From contig JAEWQF010000044.1 of assembly GCA_023399295.1 (NCBI GenBank), positions 1 to 36,814 of the forward strand: a DNA stretch of 36,814 bases. Reading direction: 5' to 3'. The position numbers were made by a program, and so were the translations under genes. This document shows positions 1 through 7,321 of this stretch, piece after piece (the stretch's first letter is position 1; each line of letters starts with the position of its first letter). Below the pieces are notes generated by a model. It saw only the letters and a list, made by a program, of their open reading frames with translations, searched no databases and was not told the origin of the DNA. The DNA comes from Bacteroidota bacterium (lineage in GTDB: Bacteria > Bacteroidota > Bacteroidia > Bacteroidales > Dysgonomonadaceae).

Positions 1-113
1 TTCACCTGAGTAACCACGCAAGGACCTGCTTCGATAACAGTGCATGGAATGTTCTTTCCCTCGGCACTGAAAACGGATGTCATTCCGATTTTTTTTCCTA
101 ATAATCCTGGCAT
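1..113 (-). CDS. rplC: 50S ribosomal protein L3, N-terminal fragment
   Basis: The reverse strand from 113 reads an ATG followed by MPGLLGKKIGMTSVF, the conserved N-terminus of bacterial L3, and stays open to the window edge, so only about 37 residues are present. L3 binds 23S rRNA early in assembly of the large subunit and lies close to the peptidyl-transferase centre. It follows rpsJ by 57 bp on the same strand, the normal S10-operon order. The call rests on the N-terminal motif and on the gene order. Confidence 0.93.
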   Translation of the reverse strand, partial: MPGLLGKKIGMTSVFSAEGKNIPCTVIEAGPCVVTQV

Positions 114-142
114 TTCTCTGTTGTTTATAATAATTATTCTTC

Positions 143-170
143 GCTGTTAGCTGTTAGCTATAAGCTGTTA
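143..170. repeat. Heptamer tandem repeat, 4 units, rpsJ-rplC spacer
   Basis: Four consecutive 7-bp units (GCTGTTA, GCTGTTA, GCTATAA, GCTGTTA) end exactly at the base before the rpsJ stop codon (TCA on the plus strand, 171-173). The array therefore lies inside a transcribed ribosomal-protein operon. It belongs to the dispersed heptamer family seen elsewhere in this window. Confidence 0.8.
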
Positions 171-476
171 TCACACTTTGATCTCTACTTCCACGCCGCT
201 GGGCAGTTCAAGCTTCATCAGGGCATCTACGGTTTTCGCTGTGGAGCTGTAGATGTCGATCAGCCGTTTGAACGAAGCCAACTCGAACTGTTCGCGCGAC
301 TTCTTGTTCACGAAGGTGGAACGGTTCACGGTAAAGATGCGCTTGTGCGTAGGCAGGGGTATGGGACCGCTCACCACTGCACCCGTAGCTTTTACGGTTT
401 TCACGATTTTCTCGGCAGATTTGTCTACGAGGCTGTAATCGTAAGATTTCAGTTTGATTCTGATTTTTTGGCTCAT
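171..476 (-). CDS. rpsJ: 30S ribosomal protein S10
   Basis: A 101-residue protein beginning MSQKIRIKLKSYDYSLVDKS, with the S10 signature region around GPIPLPTHKRIFTVNRS and the C-terminus LPSGVEVEIKV. Length and motifs are those of a full-length S10. The protein is part of the 30S head and, as NusE in other bacteria, also takes part in transcription antitermination. It lies 23 bp downstream of fusA and is presumably co-transcribed with it. Finding rpsJ directly after fusA, with no tuf between, joins the str and S10 gene groups as is usual in Bacteroidota. Confidence 0.98.
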   Translation of the reverse strand: MSQKIRIKLKSYDYSLVDKSAEKIVKTVKATGAVVSGPIPLPTHKRIFTVNRSTFVNKKSREQFELASFKRLIDIYSSTAKTVDALMKLELPSGVEVEIKV

Positions 477-499
477 ATCGTTTTTACGTATAATTATGT

Positions 500-2629
500 T
501 TACTTGATCAAATCCACACGACCTTTCACCTCTGTCAATACCTGTCTTGCAATCGAGGAGGAGACCTCTTCGAAGTGAGAGAAGGCCATTGTCGATGTGG
601 CGCGTCCCGATGTGATGGTACGCAACGAGGTGACGTAACCGAACATCTCCGACAGCGGGGTCTTGGCTTTCACCACCCGGGCTCCGGAACGGTTCGATTC
701 CATTCCTTCAACCTGTCCGCGGCGTTTGTTCAGGTCGGAGATCACATCTCCCATGCTTTCCTCGGGGGTCACCACTTCTACCTTCATGATCGGTTCCTGC
801 AATACGGGACCCGCTTTCTCCGAGGCGCTCTTGAAGGCCTGCATGGCGCAGATCTCAAACGAGAGCTGGTCGGAGTCGACCGCATGGTAAGAACCGTCGA
901 GTACGGTCACCTTCAGCTTGTCGAGGGCATACCCTGCCAGCACACCGTTCTTCATGGCACGCTGGAATCCTTTCTGGATGGAGGGGATGTATTCCTTGGG
1001 GATGTTACCGCCCTTCACCTCGTCCACAAACTGCAGGCTGCCTTCAAAGTCGGCATCGGCCGGCTCAACACGCACAATCATGTCGGCGTACTTACCGCGT
1101 CCACCTGTCTGCTTCTTGTAGGTCTCACGCAACTCTACCGCCTTGGTGATCGCCTCCTTGTAAGATACCTGCGGGCGTCCCTGGTTGGCTTCCACCTTGA
1201 ACTCGCGTTTCAGACGGTCAATGATGATCTCGAGGTGCAGCTCACCCATACCGGAGATCACAGTCTGACCGGTGTCCTCATCAGTCTTCACAGTGAAGGT
1301 GGGATCCTCTTCCGCGAGCTTGGCCAGACCGGTCGACAGCTTGTCGAGGTCCTTCTGCGTCTTGGGCTCCACGGCGATGCCAATCACCGGATCGGGGAAG
1401 TCGATCGCTTCGAGGATAATCGGGTGCTTCTCGTCACAGAGGGTATCACCTGTGCGGATATCCTTGAATCCAACGCCGGCACCAATGTCACCCGTACCAA
1501 TGAACTCTTTCGGGTTCTGCTTGTTGGAGTGCATCTGGAACAGACGTGAGATGCGTTCTTTCTTTCCCGAACGGGGGTTGTACACATACGATCCCGCTTC
1601 GATCTCTCCCGAGTAGACACGGAAGAAACAGAGTCGTCCCACATAGGGGTCGGTGGCGATCTTGAATGCCAGCGCACTCATCGGCTCTTCGGGATTGGGA
1701 TGACGCACCAGTTCCTTTTCCGAATTATCGGGATCGGTACCGGTAATCGCCTCGGTGTCGATCGGGCTGGGCAGGTAGGCACAAACCGCATCAAGCAGCG
1801 TCTGCACACCCTTGTTCTTGAACGATGATCCGCAGATCATCGGGTTGATCTGCATGGCGAGTGTGCCCTTGCGGATGGCCCTTCTGATCTCCTCTTCGGT
1901 GATGGTGTCTGGATCGTCGAAGAACTTCTCCATCAACGCGTCGTCGCACTCGGCAATGGTCTCGAGCATCTTCTCGCGCCACTCCTTGGCTTCTTCCAGC
2001 AGGTCGGCCGGAATTTCCACTACATCGTAATCGGCGCCCATGGTCTCATCGTGCCAGTAAAGCGCTTTCATCGTTACCAGATCGACAACACCCTTGAATG
2101 TTTCTTCTGCCCCGATGGGGATCTGGATGGGACATGCGTTGGCTCCCAACATCTCCTTCACCTGGCGAACCACGTCAAGGAAGTTGGCACCCGAACGGTC
2201 CATCTTGTTCACATACCCCACACGGGGTACCTTGTATTTGTCGGCCTGACGCCATACAGTCTCCGACTGCGGCTCCACACCACCTACAGCGCAAAACGCC
2301 GCTACCGCACCATCCAGCACGCGCAGCGAACGCTCCACCTCCACCGTGAAATCCACGTGTCCCGGGGTGTCAATCAGGTTGATCTTGTATGTTTGGTCGT
2401 CATATTTCCAGCTCGTAGTGGTGGCGGCAGAGGTGATGGTGATCCCTCGCTCCTGCTCCTGCTCCATCCAGTCCATTGTCGCAGCCCCGTCATGGACCTC
2501 CCCGATCTTGTGCGTGAGACCCGTGTAAAACAGGATACGCTCCGATGTAGTGGTCTTGCCGGCGTCGATGTGCGCCATGATACCGATGTTACGAGTGAAT
2601 TTTAAAACTTCTTTTGAACCCTTAGCCAT
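500..2629 (-). CDS. fusA: Elongation factor G
   Basis: A 709-residue translational GTPase that moves tRNA and mRNA through the ribosome after peptide transfer and helps recycle ribosomes. The P-loop AHIDAGKTT is at residues 19-27. The switch II DTPGH and the NKMD guanine-specificity motif follow, then the EF-G domain II-V sequence. The C-terminal part contains the GYVTSLRT and RATSTM segments typical of EF-G. The length is normal for the canonical factor. It lies between rpsG (22 bp upstream) and rpsJ (23 bp downstream) on the same strand, so it is probably the housekeeping copy transcribed from the promoter ahead of rpsL. Confidence 0.98.
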   Translation of the reverse strand: MAKGSKEVLKFTRNIGIMAHIDAGKTTTSERILFYTGLTHKIGEVHDGAATMDWMEQEQERGITITSAATTTSWKYDDQTYKINLIDTPGHVDFTVEVERSLRVLDGAVAAFCAVGGVEPQSETVWRQADKYKVPRVGYVNKMDRSGANFLDVVRQVKEMLGANACPIQIPIGAEETFKGVVDLVTMKALYWHDETMGADYDVVEIPADLLEEAKEWREKMLETIAECDDALMEKFFDDPDTITEEEIRRAIRKGTLAMQINPMICGSSFKNKGVQTLLDAVCAYLPSPIDTEAITGTDPDNSEKELVRHPNPEEPMSALAFKIATDPYVGRLCFFRVYSGEIEAGSYVYNPRSGKKERISRLFQMHSNKQNPKEFIGTGDIGAGVGFKDIRTGDTLCDEKHPIILEAIDFPDPVIGIAVEPKTQKDLDKLSTGLAKLAEEDPTFTVKTDEDTGQTVISGMGELHLEIIIDRLKREFKVEANQGRPQVSYKEAITKAVELRETYKKQTGGRGKYADMIVRVEPADADFEGSLQFVDEVKGGNIPKEYIPSIQKGFQRAMKNGVLAGYALDKLKVTVLDGSYHAVDSDQLSFEICAMQAFKSASEKAGPVLQEPIMKVEVVTPEESMGDVISDLNKRRGQVEGMESNRSGARVVKAKTPLSEMFGYVTSLRTITSGRATSTMAFSHFEEVSSSIARQVLTEVKGRVDLIK

Positions 2630-2651
2630 CTTTTTTACCTTCTATCTTATG

Positions 2652-3128
2652 TTAAAATCTAAAGTGGGCAAAAGCACGGTTCGCCTCTGCCATTCTGTGC
2701 ATATCTTCCTTCCGCTTGAATGCACCACCCTGACCGTTGAATGCATCTACGATCTCGGCAGCCAGCTTGTCGGCCATCGTCTTACCACCTCTCTTGCGTG
2801 CATAGAGAATGAGGTTTTTCATTGAAACGGATTCTTTTCTGTCGGGTCTGATCTCGGTGGGTACCTGGAAAGTGGCTCCGCCTACACGGCGTGACTTCAC
2901 TTCTACCTGAGGGGTAATATTATCGAGGGCAGCTTTCCAAATCTCGAGAGCAGATTTCTCTTCGTTGGGCAATTTTGCCTTTACATTGTTCAATGCGGAG
3001 TAAAAGATATCATAGGAGATACTTTTCTTGCCGTCATACATCAGGTGGTTAACAAACTTTGTTACCCTCACATCACCATAAACAGGATCCGGGAGGATCT
3101 GTCTTTTCTTAGGTTTTGCTTTTCTCAT
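2652..3128 (-). CDS. rpsG: 30S ribosomal protein S7
   Basis: A 158-residue protein starting MRKAKPKKRQILPDPVYGD, with the S7 regions VTKFVNHLMYDGKKS and GGATFQVPTEIRPDRK and the C-terminal KREDMHRMAEANRAFAHFRF. S7 is a primary binder of the 16S rRNA 3' domain and starts assembly of the 30S head. It is the second gene of the str operon, 165 bp downstream of rpsL, a wider gap than elsewhere in this operon. In enterobacteria S7 represses translation of its own operon; nothing visible here shows whether that applies. Confidence 0.98.
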   Translation of the reverse strand: MRKAKPKKRQILPDPVYGDVRVTKFVNHLMYDGKKSISYDIFYSALNNVKAKLPNEEKSALEIWKAALDNITPQVEVKSRRVGGATFQVPTEIRPDRKESVSMKNLILYARKRGGKTMADKLAAEIVDAFNGQGGAFKRKEDMHRMAEANRAFAHFRF

Positions 3129-3293
3129 TGTTTAATAAGATTTTTGTGTTGTTTGGTTGCCTTTTATCGTCTTCAACAAACTCCTCCGAGTTCATTTACT
3201 CAACCTGTCATAAAGTAGCAATGTCCAAAAATTTCAACAGCGATTTTTACAATTTTTACTTCTTAAATGAACTGCGCACCAGTGGGCACAAGC

Positions 3294-3707
3294 TTACTTC
3301 TTGCCTCCCTTGGCAGGTGCAGCTGTTTTTGCTCCCGGTTTGGGACGCTTGGCTCCGTACTTGGAACGCCTTTGGGTACGACCATTCACACCGGCCGTAT
3401 CGAGTGTGCCGCGCACGATGTGGTAACGTACACCCGGAAGGTCCTTTACACGACCACCGCGCACCAGCACGATAGAGTGCTCCTGCAGGTTGTGTCCTTC
3501 ACCCGGAATGTATGCATTCACTTCCTTCGAGTTTGTCAAACGTACACGGGCAACCTTTCTCATCGCTGAGTTAGGCTTCTTCGGTGTGGTTGTGTAAACC
3601 CTCACACATACACCCCGGCGCTGCGGACAGGAGTCCAGCGCAGGTGATTTGCTCTTGTCCGTAAGAGTGGTACGTCCTTTTCTTACTAATTGTTGAATTG
3701 TAGGCAT
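3294..3707 (-). CDS. rpsL: 30S ribosomal protein S12
   Basis: A 137-residue S12 protein beginning MPTIQQLVRKGRTTL. The decoding-centre loops TTPKKPNSAMRKVARV and GGRVKDLPGVRYHIVRG are intact and carry lysines at the positions equivalent to K43 and K88 of E. coli, so the allele looks streptomycin-sensitive at these sites. The C-terminus is extended with a basic, alanine-rich tail (KRPKPGAKTAAPAKGGKK). It is the first gene of the str operon. A strong Bacteroidota-type promoter lies about 130 bp upstream of the start codon. Confidence 0.98.
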   Translation of the reverse strand: MPTIQQLVRKGRTTLTDKSKSPALDSCPQRRGVCVRVYTTTPKKPNSAMRKVARVRLTNSKEVNAYIPGEGHNLQEHSIVLVRGGRVKDLPGVRYHIVRGTLDTAGVNGRTQRRSKYGAKRPKPGAKTAAPAKGGKK

Positions 3708-3837
3708 TTTCTGCTTTCTTTTTTTAACGTATTCTTGTTTTTTAAATCATTCCCCGTTAAGGAGTTCCCGCTCCACATGCATGGAATAATGACCTGATTA
3801 TCATTCAATAACCATTCAGTTGGAGTGAAAAACGGCA

Positions 3838-3869
3838 CAAAATTACAAAGAATCAACAAGATATGCAAG
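3838..3869 (-). promoter_or_regulatory. Promoter of the str operon
   Basis: On the minus strand the -7 element TAATTTTG (3838-3845) matches the Bacteroidota consensus TAnnTTTG exactly. A CTTG at 3866-3869 lies 20 bp upstream in the place of the -33 TTTG box. Transcription would begin near 3830, giving rpsL a leader of about 120 nt. Confidence 0.65.
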
Positions 3870-4025
3870 TGTTTGCTGATGTTTTTTCAAATAATCGGGT
3901 TGCACCTTATTGCATGAATCGGGTATTTGGTCAATAAGCTCGGGGGTCGTTCATCTGTTACTACGTGTTACTACGTAATCGGGTAATTTGGTTCAGGGTT
4001 CCTTGTGCGGCGTTTGGAGTTAAAT

Positions 4026-4053
4026 GCTGAATAGCGAATGCTGGATGCTGATA
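4026..4053. repeat. Degenerate heptamer array, 4 units
   Basis: Units GCTGAAT, AGCGAAT, GCTGGAT and GCTGATA follow one another without gaps in the spacer upstream of the ECF sigma gene. They are more degenerate than other arrays of the family but keep the same 7-bp phase and the GCTNAT core. Confidence 0.55.
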
Positions 4054-4083
4054 ACCGGCAGTCGAAAAAAATCTGCTTGATGC

Positions 4084-4109
4084 TGTAACATTTCCTTCCC
4101 TCACCCGTC
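4084..4109 (+). promoter_or_regulatory. Possible ECF-type promoter, perhaps autoregulatory
   Basis: TGTAAC at 4084-4089 and CGTC at 4106-4109 are separated by 16 bp. This resembles the AAC/CGTC element pair recognised by many group-4 sigma factors. It is immediately upstream of the ECF sigma gene, but so close to its ATG (4118) that the transcript would be almost leaderless. The match is short and could be chance. Confidence 0.3.
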
Positions 4110-4117
4110 ATAAAGTA

Positions 4118-4675
4118 ATGAACAATGATTCTTTTCACACCCTCATCCTGCCGCTCAGGGAAAAGTTGTTCCGTCATGCATATGGCATTGTCAGGGATCG
4201 TGCCGAGGCGGAGGATATCCTGCAGGATCTGCTCTTAAAGCTATGGAGCCGACCAAAGGAGTGGATCAGAATCGACAACCCGGAGGCATACTGCTACAGG
4301 GCAATCCGCAACATATCGCTCGATCGGCTGGCGGCGGCAGCAAACCGCAAGAGTGTAATGATCAACCCGGAAGAGGAGGAGCGCAGTTTCATCGAGAGCG
4401 AGTCTCCACACAGCAGACTGGTGAGAAAAGAACAGCAGGAACTGGTTGCCCAGTGCCTCTCACAGCTCCCGGAGCAACAGCGAGCGGTGTTTCAACTGCG
4501 CGAGATCGAGGAGATGAGCTATCGTCAGATCGCCGATGTACTCGCGATCAGCGACGATCAGGTGAAGGTAACACTTTTTCGCGCCCGGAAGAAGATAAAG
4601 GAGCTGCTCACCGGGCAGGAGACACCCCGGAGGAGCGAGATGGGCTTCCCCCCACTAAAGGAACGTGAATTGTAA
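4118..4675 (+). CDS. RNA polymerase sigma factor, ECF (sigma-70 group 4)
   Basis: A 185-residue sigma factor with only regions 2 and 4. Region 2 spans roughly residues 10-75 and includes LFRHAYGIVRDRAEAEDILQ and RNISLDRL. Region 4 spans about 108-165 and includes LPEQQRAVFQLREIEEMSYR followed by the helix-turn-helix and VTLFRARKKIKELL. Such factors direct RNA polymerase to small regulons, usually envelope or stress genes, and are held inactive by a membrane protein. The next two genes on the same strand are a single-span membrane protein and an exported DUF4252-like protein, a set seen repeatedly in Bacteroidota. The C-terminal tail after region 4 is short and hydrophilic. Confidence 0.93.
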   Translation: MNNDSFHTLILPLREKLFRHAYGIVRDRAEAEDILQDLLLKLWSRPKEWIRIDNPEAYCYRAIRNISLDRLAAAANRKSVMINPEEEERSFIESESPHSRLVRKEQQELVAQCLSQLPEQQRAVFQLREIEEMSYRQIADVLAISDDQVKVTLFRARKKIKELLTGQETPRRSEMGFPPLKEREL

Positions 4676-4720
4676 CAACGGCTCTCATACAGCCGGAAGA
4701 AATCATAAGAAGAGAGAGAG

Positions 4721-5365
4721 ATGAACAGAGATCAAATCACCGCGTTGCTCAATAAATACTGGAGGTGCGAGACCACGGTCGCAGAGGAACAGGAGCTGCG
4801 TCGTTTCTTTGTTGAAGAAGAACTGCCGCAAGAGCTACTGCCATTCGCACCACTGTTCTCCTACCTGGCGGAAGAGCAACTCCCCCGGTTGAGTGCCGAT
4901 TTCGACAGAAGGCTGGACGAGTCACTCCGGCACAGGGGCGCCAAGGGTCCCGGACAGCGGTTACCCCGACGAGCCTTGCTGATGCGCATTGCCGCCTCCT
5001 TCCTGCTGATCGTGGGCATGGGCGTCAGTCTCTTTTTCATCACCCGGCAACAGAACAACCCCCATTTCACTGAAAAAGGAGATGAGGAGACACAGGTGCT
5101 GGAGCAGGCTACCAACGCCCTTGAAAAGCTGGCCGATGCCCTGTTGATGAGCGAAGAGGCCTCACGTGAGACCCTGCAGCAGCTCAACGAAATGGAAATT
5201 GACTGGGAGATGATCGACTCGCTCAGCAACGAAACCACATTGGAAGCAGCAGAGGCCAGTACGGGGGCAGATGGTGCAGAGGAGGCTCATCCTGCCGGCG
5301 ACCCCGCACAAATTGAGGAGAAAGCCACATACAACAAAATCAACAAGCAAGAGGAGAAGATATGA
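4721..5365 (+). CDS. Single-span membrane protein, putative anti-sigma factor
   Basis: A 214-residue protein with a cytosolic N-terminal part of about 85 residues (MNRDQITALLNKYWRCETTV at the start), one hydrophobic segment at about 88-108 (RIAASFLLIVGMGVSLFFIT), and an acidic, alanine/glutamate-rich outer part. Its position 45 bp after an ECF sigma gene and its topology fit an anti-sigma factor that binds the sigma at the membrane. The N-terminal helix resembles the start of Bacteroidota anti-sigma/FecR-type proteins, but I see no zinc-binding HxxxCxxC motif and no FecR domain. It overlaps the next gene by 4 bp (ATGA), so the two are translationally coupled. The function is inferred from context. 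Confidence 0.7.
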   Translation: MNRDQITALLNKYWRCETTVAEEQELRRFFVEEELPQELLPFAPLFSYLAEEQLPRLSADFDRRLDESLRHRGAKGPGQRLPRRALLMRIAASFLLIVGMGVSLFFITRQQNNPHFTEKGDEETQVLEQATNALEKLADALLMSEEASRETLQQLNEMEIDWEMIDSLSNETTLEAAEASTGADGAEEAHPAGDPAQIEEKATYNKINKQEEKI

Positions 5366-5880
5366 AGACAGCGATACTGATTATCTGGTTGATCGCACTG
5401 CCCACACTACTGTGCGCATCCGATTTTGTGACACTGTTTATGGAACGTTGCGCCGAGGAGAAACGACCGCTCAACAACGTCAACATCGGAGAGTCCATGC
5501 TGGAGCGGATGGCAGAGAACACCACCGACCAGGAGCTGAAAGAGACTTTCAACAAGTTGCAGAGCATCCGCATCATCAGCAGTGACAACAAACGCGACGC
5601 GCGTCATTATTTCCGGAAGGCGGATGAACTTGTCAAAGCGTCGTTTACCGATTACCGGGAGGTTGTATCGGTGCATGAGAAGGACATCCGTGTATCTGTA
5701 TTGTTGAAGGAGGTGAGTGAGGCCGAGCAGCATCTGATTCTGCTTTCGCTCGATGAGGAGGGCAAGTTCACGGTGATCACAGTCACCGGCGAGATCGACT
5801 TCAACTCAATTGCCAAACTTTCCGGATCACTGAAAAATGAGCCTGGGTTGATGGAACAAAACAACGACACACAACGATAA
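5362..5880 (+). CDS. Exported DUF4252-like protein
   Basis: A 172-residue protein with a signal peptide (MKTAILIIWLIALPTLLCAS, cleavage near residue 20) and a mature domain that looks like the DUF4252 family: a first part with FVTLFMERCAEE, a middle IRIISSDNKRDARHYF, and a C-terminal strand pair around FTVITVTGEIDFNSIAKLSG. No enzymatic motif is visible. DUF4252 proteins in Bacteroidota are commonly encoded beside ECF sigma factors. The start overlaps the stop of the putative anti-sigma gene, so the three genes probably form one operon. The biochemical role of the family is unknown to me. Confidence 0.75.
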   Translation: MKTAILIIWLIALPTLLCASDFVTLFMERCAEEKRPLNNVNIGESMLERMAENTTDQELKETFNKLQSIRIISSDNKRDARHYFRKADELVKASFTDYREVVSVHEKDIRVSVLLKEVSEAEQHLILLSLDEEGKFTVITVTGEIDFNSIAKLSGSLKNEPGLMEQNNDTQR

Positions 5881-5923
5881 AATAACACCAAATAACTTTT
5901 TTCTTTTTTATATTTAAACGATG

Positions 5924-5957
5924 AATAGGCAGCCGAACGTGAGTTTAGCTGCCTATT
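5924..5957. terminator. Hairpin between convergent genes
   Basis: AATAGGCAGC (5924-5933) and GCTGCCTATT (5948-5957) form a perfect 10-bp stem with a 14-nt loop between the convergent DUF4252-like and membrane-protein genes. Neither side is followed at once by a long T run. A transcript-end or stabilising role is plausible but not certain. Confidence 0.5.
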
Positions 5958-5988
5958 GCCATTATATGGATCTGCTTTGTGCGTTGGC

Positions 5989-7092
5989 TCAACCCTTCTT
6001 CTCCATCAAGACACGAAAACGATGTGCCAGCAAGATGGTGTTCTTCAAGTACTCAAACTCCAGTTCGAAACACTCAGAAAAAAGGCCACTGCCCATGTTG
6101 TCTTCGATCTGGGCTTCTGTCCAGAGCTTCCCTCCGCTGAGATGGAGGTTGTTGAAGAGCTCCTCGTCTTCGATGTCGGAGACATAGAGGAAAATAAGCC
6201 GTTTGGTGGTCTCATTCTCGAATGTGTACTTCAACAGGAACCGCAAGGGGATGTGCTTGTTGCCGCACTCGCGGCTGATGCTGTTGTGCACGCTCTCATT
6301 AATTTCGTGGTCATACTGCATGTACTTCTCAAAGGGGTAATCGAGCAACCCCGGATTAAGCACCCTCGATGTATCCCGCTCTTTCAGATAGATCTTTCCC
6401 TTGAAGATCAGGGCCACCCGCACCACGGGGTGCATGAAGCGGTTCTTCAGATCTTTGGTGATCGACTTGGCCACCTTGCCGGTCACATCACCGCTCTCGG
6501 TCACTACCGGCAGCCACTCCTCCTTGAAAAGCTTTCTGTTGAGATAATGGAGACGGATGCTCTCCAGGATGATCACCGCCAGCAACACCGCCTGTGCGGA
6601 GACAAGGATCCACAAGTGGTGCAGTCCCCCCGGTCCGGCAGCACCCAGCAACAGCAGTCCCATCACCAACAGGAGATGGATTGAGAGTCCGTATTGGGTC
6701 TGGAATGCCACACGTAACGTCTCCTTGAGGTAGTTGCGTGTCAGCACGTTTTCCTTCTTTGCCGAACGTGCCACAATGCGGCTGCGTGAGAGACGTGCCA
6801 CGATCAGTGAGAGCAGGAAAGTGATTTCCACAATCACGAAGCTGTTTATCGGCGTCCGGGTATCGAGGATGAACGTGAGGAGTAAACCGATGAAAAAGGT
6901 GATCATCGATATCTGGTAAATGAGTTTCACCGGCTTTTTCACCCAGAGGTAACCCGCTAACGACAAGATCAGAGCGACACCCATTGCCACGGTTATCGCT
7001 GTGATGCTGGCAAGGATGGAAAACAGGAACATCGGTATCAGACCGAATGAGGGGTTCCTGCTTATTCTCTGGATGATGGACAAATCTCCCAT
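5989..7092 (-). CDS. Six-span membrane protein with a Nudix-like C-terminal domain
   Basis: The frame is open from 7209, but the N-terminal 39 codons look non-coding in character. I prefer the ATG at 7090-7092 (MGDLSIIQRISRNPSFGLIP), with 7113 as the alternative. The first half holds about six hydrophobic segments, for example LIYQISMITFFIGLLLTFIL and GLSIHLLLVMGLLLLGAAG. The second half, from about residue 215, runs from VVRVALIFKGKIYLKERD to FLYVSDIEDEELFN. It has the strand-helix pattern of a Nudix fold, but the catalytic box GX5EX7REUXEEXGU is not preserved. I infer a membrane-tethered, probably non-hydrolytic binding domain. It is convergent with the ECF operon and downstream of the DPP IV gene, separated from it by a terminator. 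Confidence 0.72.
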   Translation of the reverse strand: MGDLSIIQRISRNPSFGLIPMFLFSILASITAITVAMGVALILSLAGYLWVKKPVKLIYQISMITFFIGLLLTFILDTRTPINSFVIVEITFLLSLIVARLSRSRIVARSAKKENVLTRNYLKETLRVAFQTQYGLSIHLLLVMGLLLLGAAGPGGLHHLWILVSAQAVLLAVIILESIRLHYLNRKLFKEEWLPVVTESGDVTGKVAKSITKDLKNRFMHPVVRVALIFKGKIYLKERDTSRVLNPGLLDYPFEKYMQYDHEINESVHNSISRECGNKHIPLRFLLKYTFENETTKRLIFLYVSDIEDEELFNNLHLSGGKLWTEAQIEDNMGSGLFSECFELEFEYLKNTILLAHRFRVLMEKKG

Positions 7093-7254
7093 ATGGTTGG
7101 TAGACCACAGCATCTGAAGCGCTGTGGTGTCAGAACGACACGATCTTTTTTTTGTGAAACACCCCTTTATCAGAAATGCGATACCGGCGGTACCCATTTC
7201 GTTTATCATTTATCATAACAACAAAACCGGTTTTTTGTTTAGCCACAAAAAACC

Positions 7255-7285
7255 GATGCCGCCCGGTTCATTACCGGACGGCATC
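7255..7285 (-). terminator. Rho-independent terminator of the dipeptidyl peptidase gene
   Basis: On the minus strand GATGCCGTCCGG and CCGGGCGGCATC (12-bp stem with one G-U pair, 7-nt loop) are followed by GGTTTTTT. It starts 37 bp after the stop codon of the dipeptidyl peptidase gene. The inner CCGG core recurs in two other terminators of this window. Confidence 0.8.
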
Positions 7286-7321
7286 AGCCTCATTCATATT
7301 GGGGGGCGTGTCCCTACCCGC

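Larger units (their letters stand above)
3708..4117. other. Divergent intergenic region between rpsL and the ECF sigma gene
   Basis: About 410 bp with no convincing gene. On the minus strand it holds the str-operon promoter and a leader of roughly 120 nt. Toward the ECF gene it contains a direct repeat of TGTTACTACG (about 3956-3975), a four-unit heptamer array (4026-4053), and a possible ECF-type promoter next to the start codon. Short open frames here have no recognisable protein character. Confidence 0.6.

Noticed and set aside
575..1549. A 324-codon open frame on the plus strand inside fusA
   Set aside because: Antisense shadow of a highly conserved gene; no recognisable domain.
3686..3868. 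A 60-codon frame upstream of rpsL
   Set aside because: It covers the str promoter and leader and overlaps the rpsL start; no protein character.
7093..7209. N-terminal extension of the Nudix-like membrane protein to 7209
   Set aside because: The extra 39 residues (Cys/Arg/Ser-rich) look unlike coding sequence, and the first hydrophobic segment follows naturally from the ATG at 7092. A start at 7113 remains possible.
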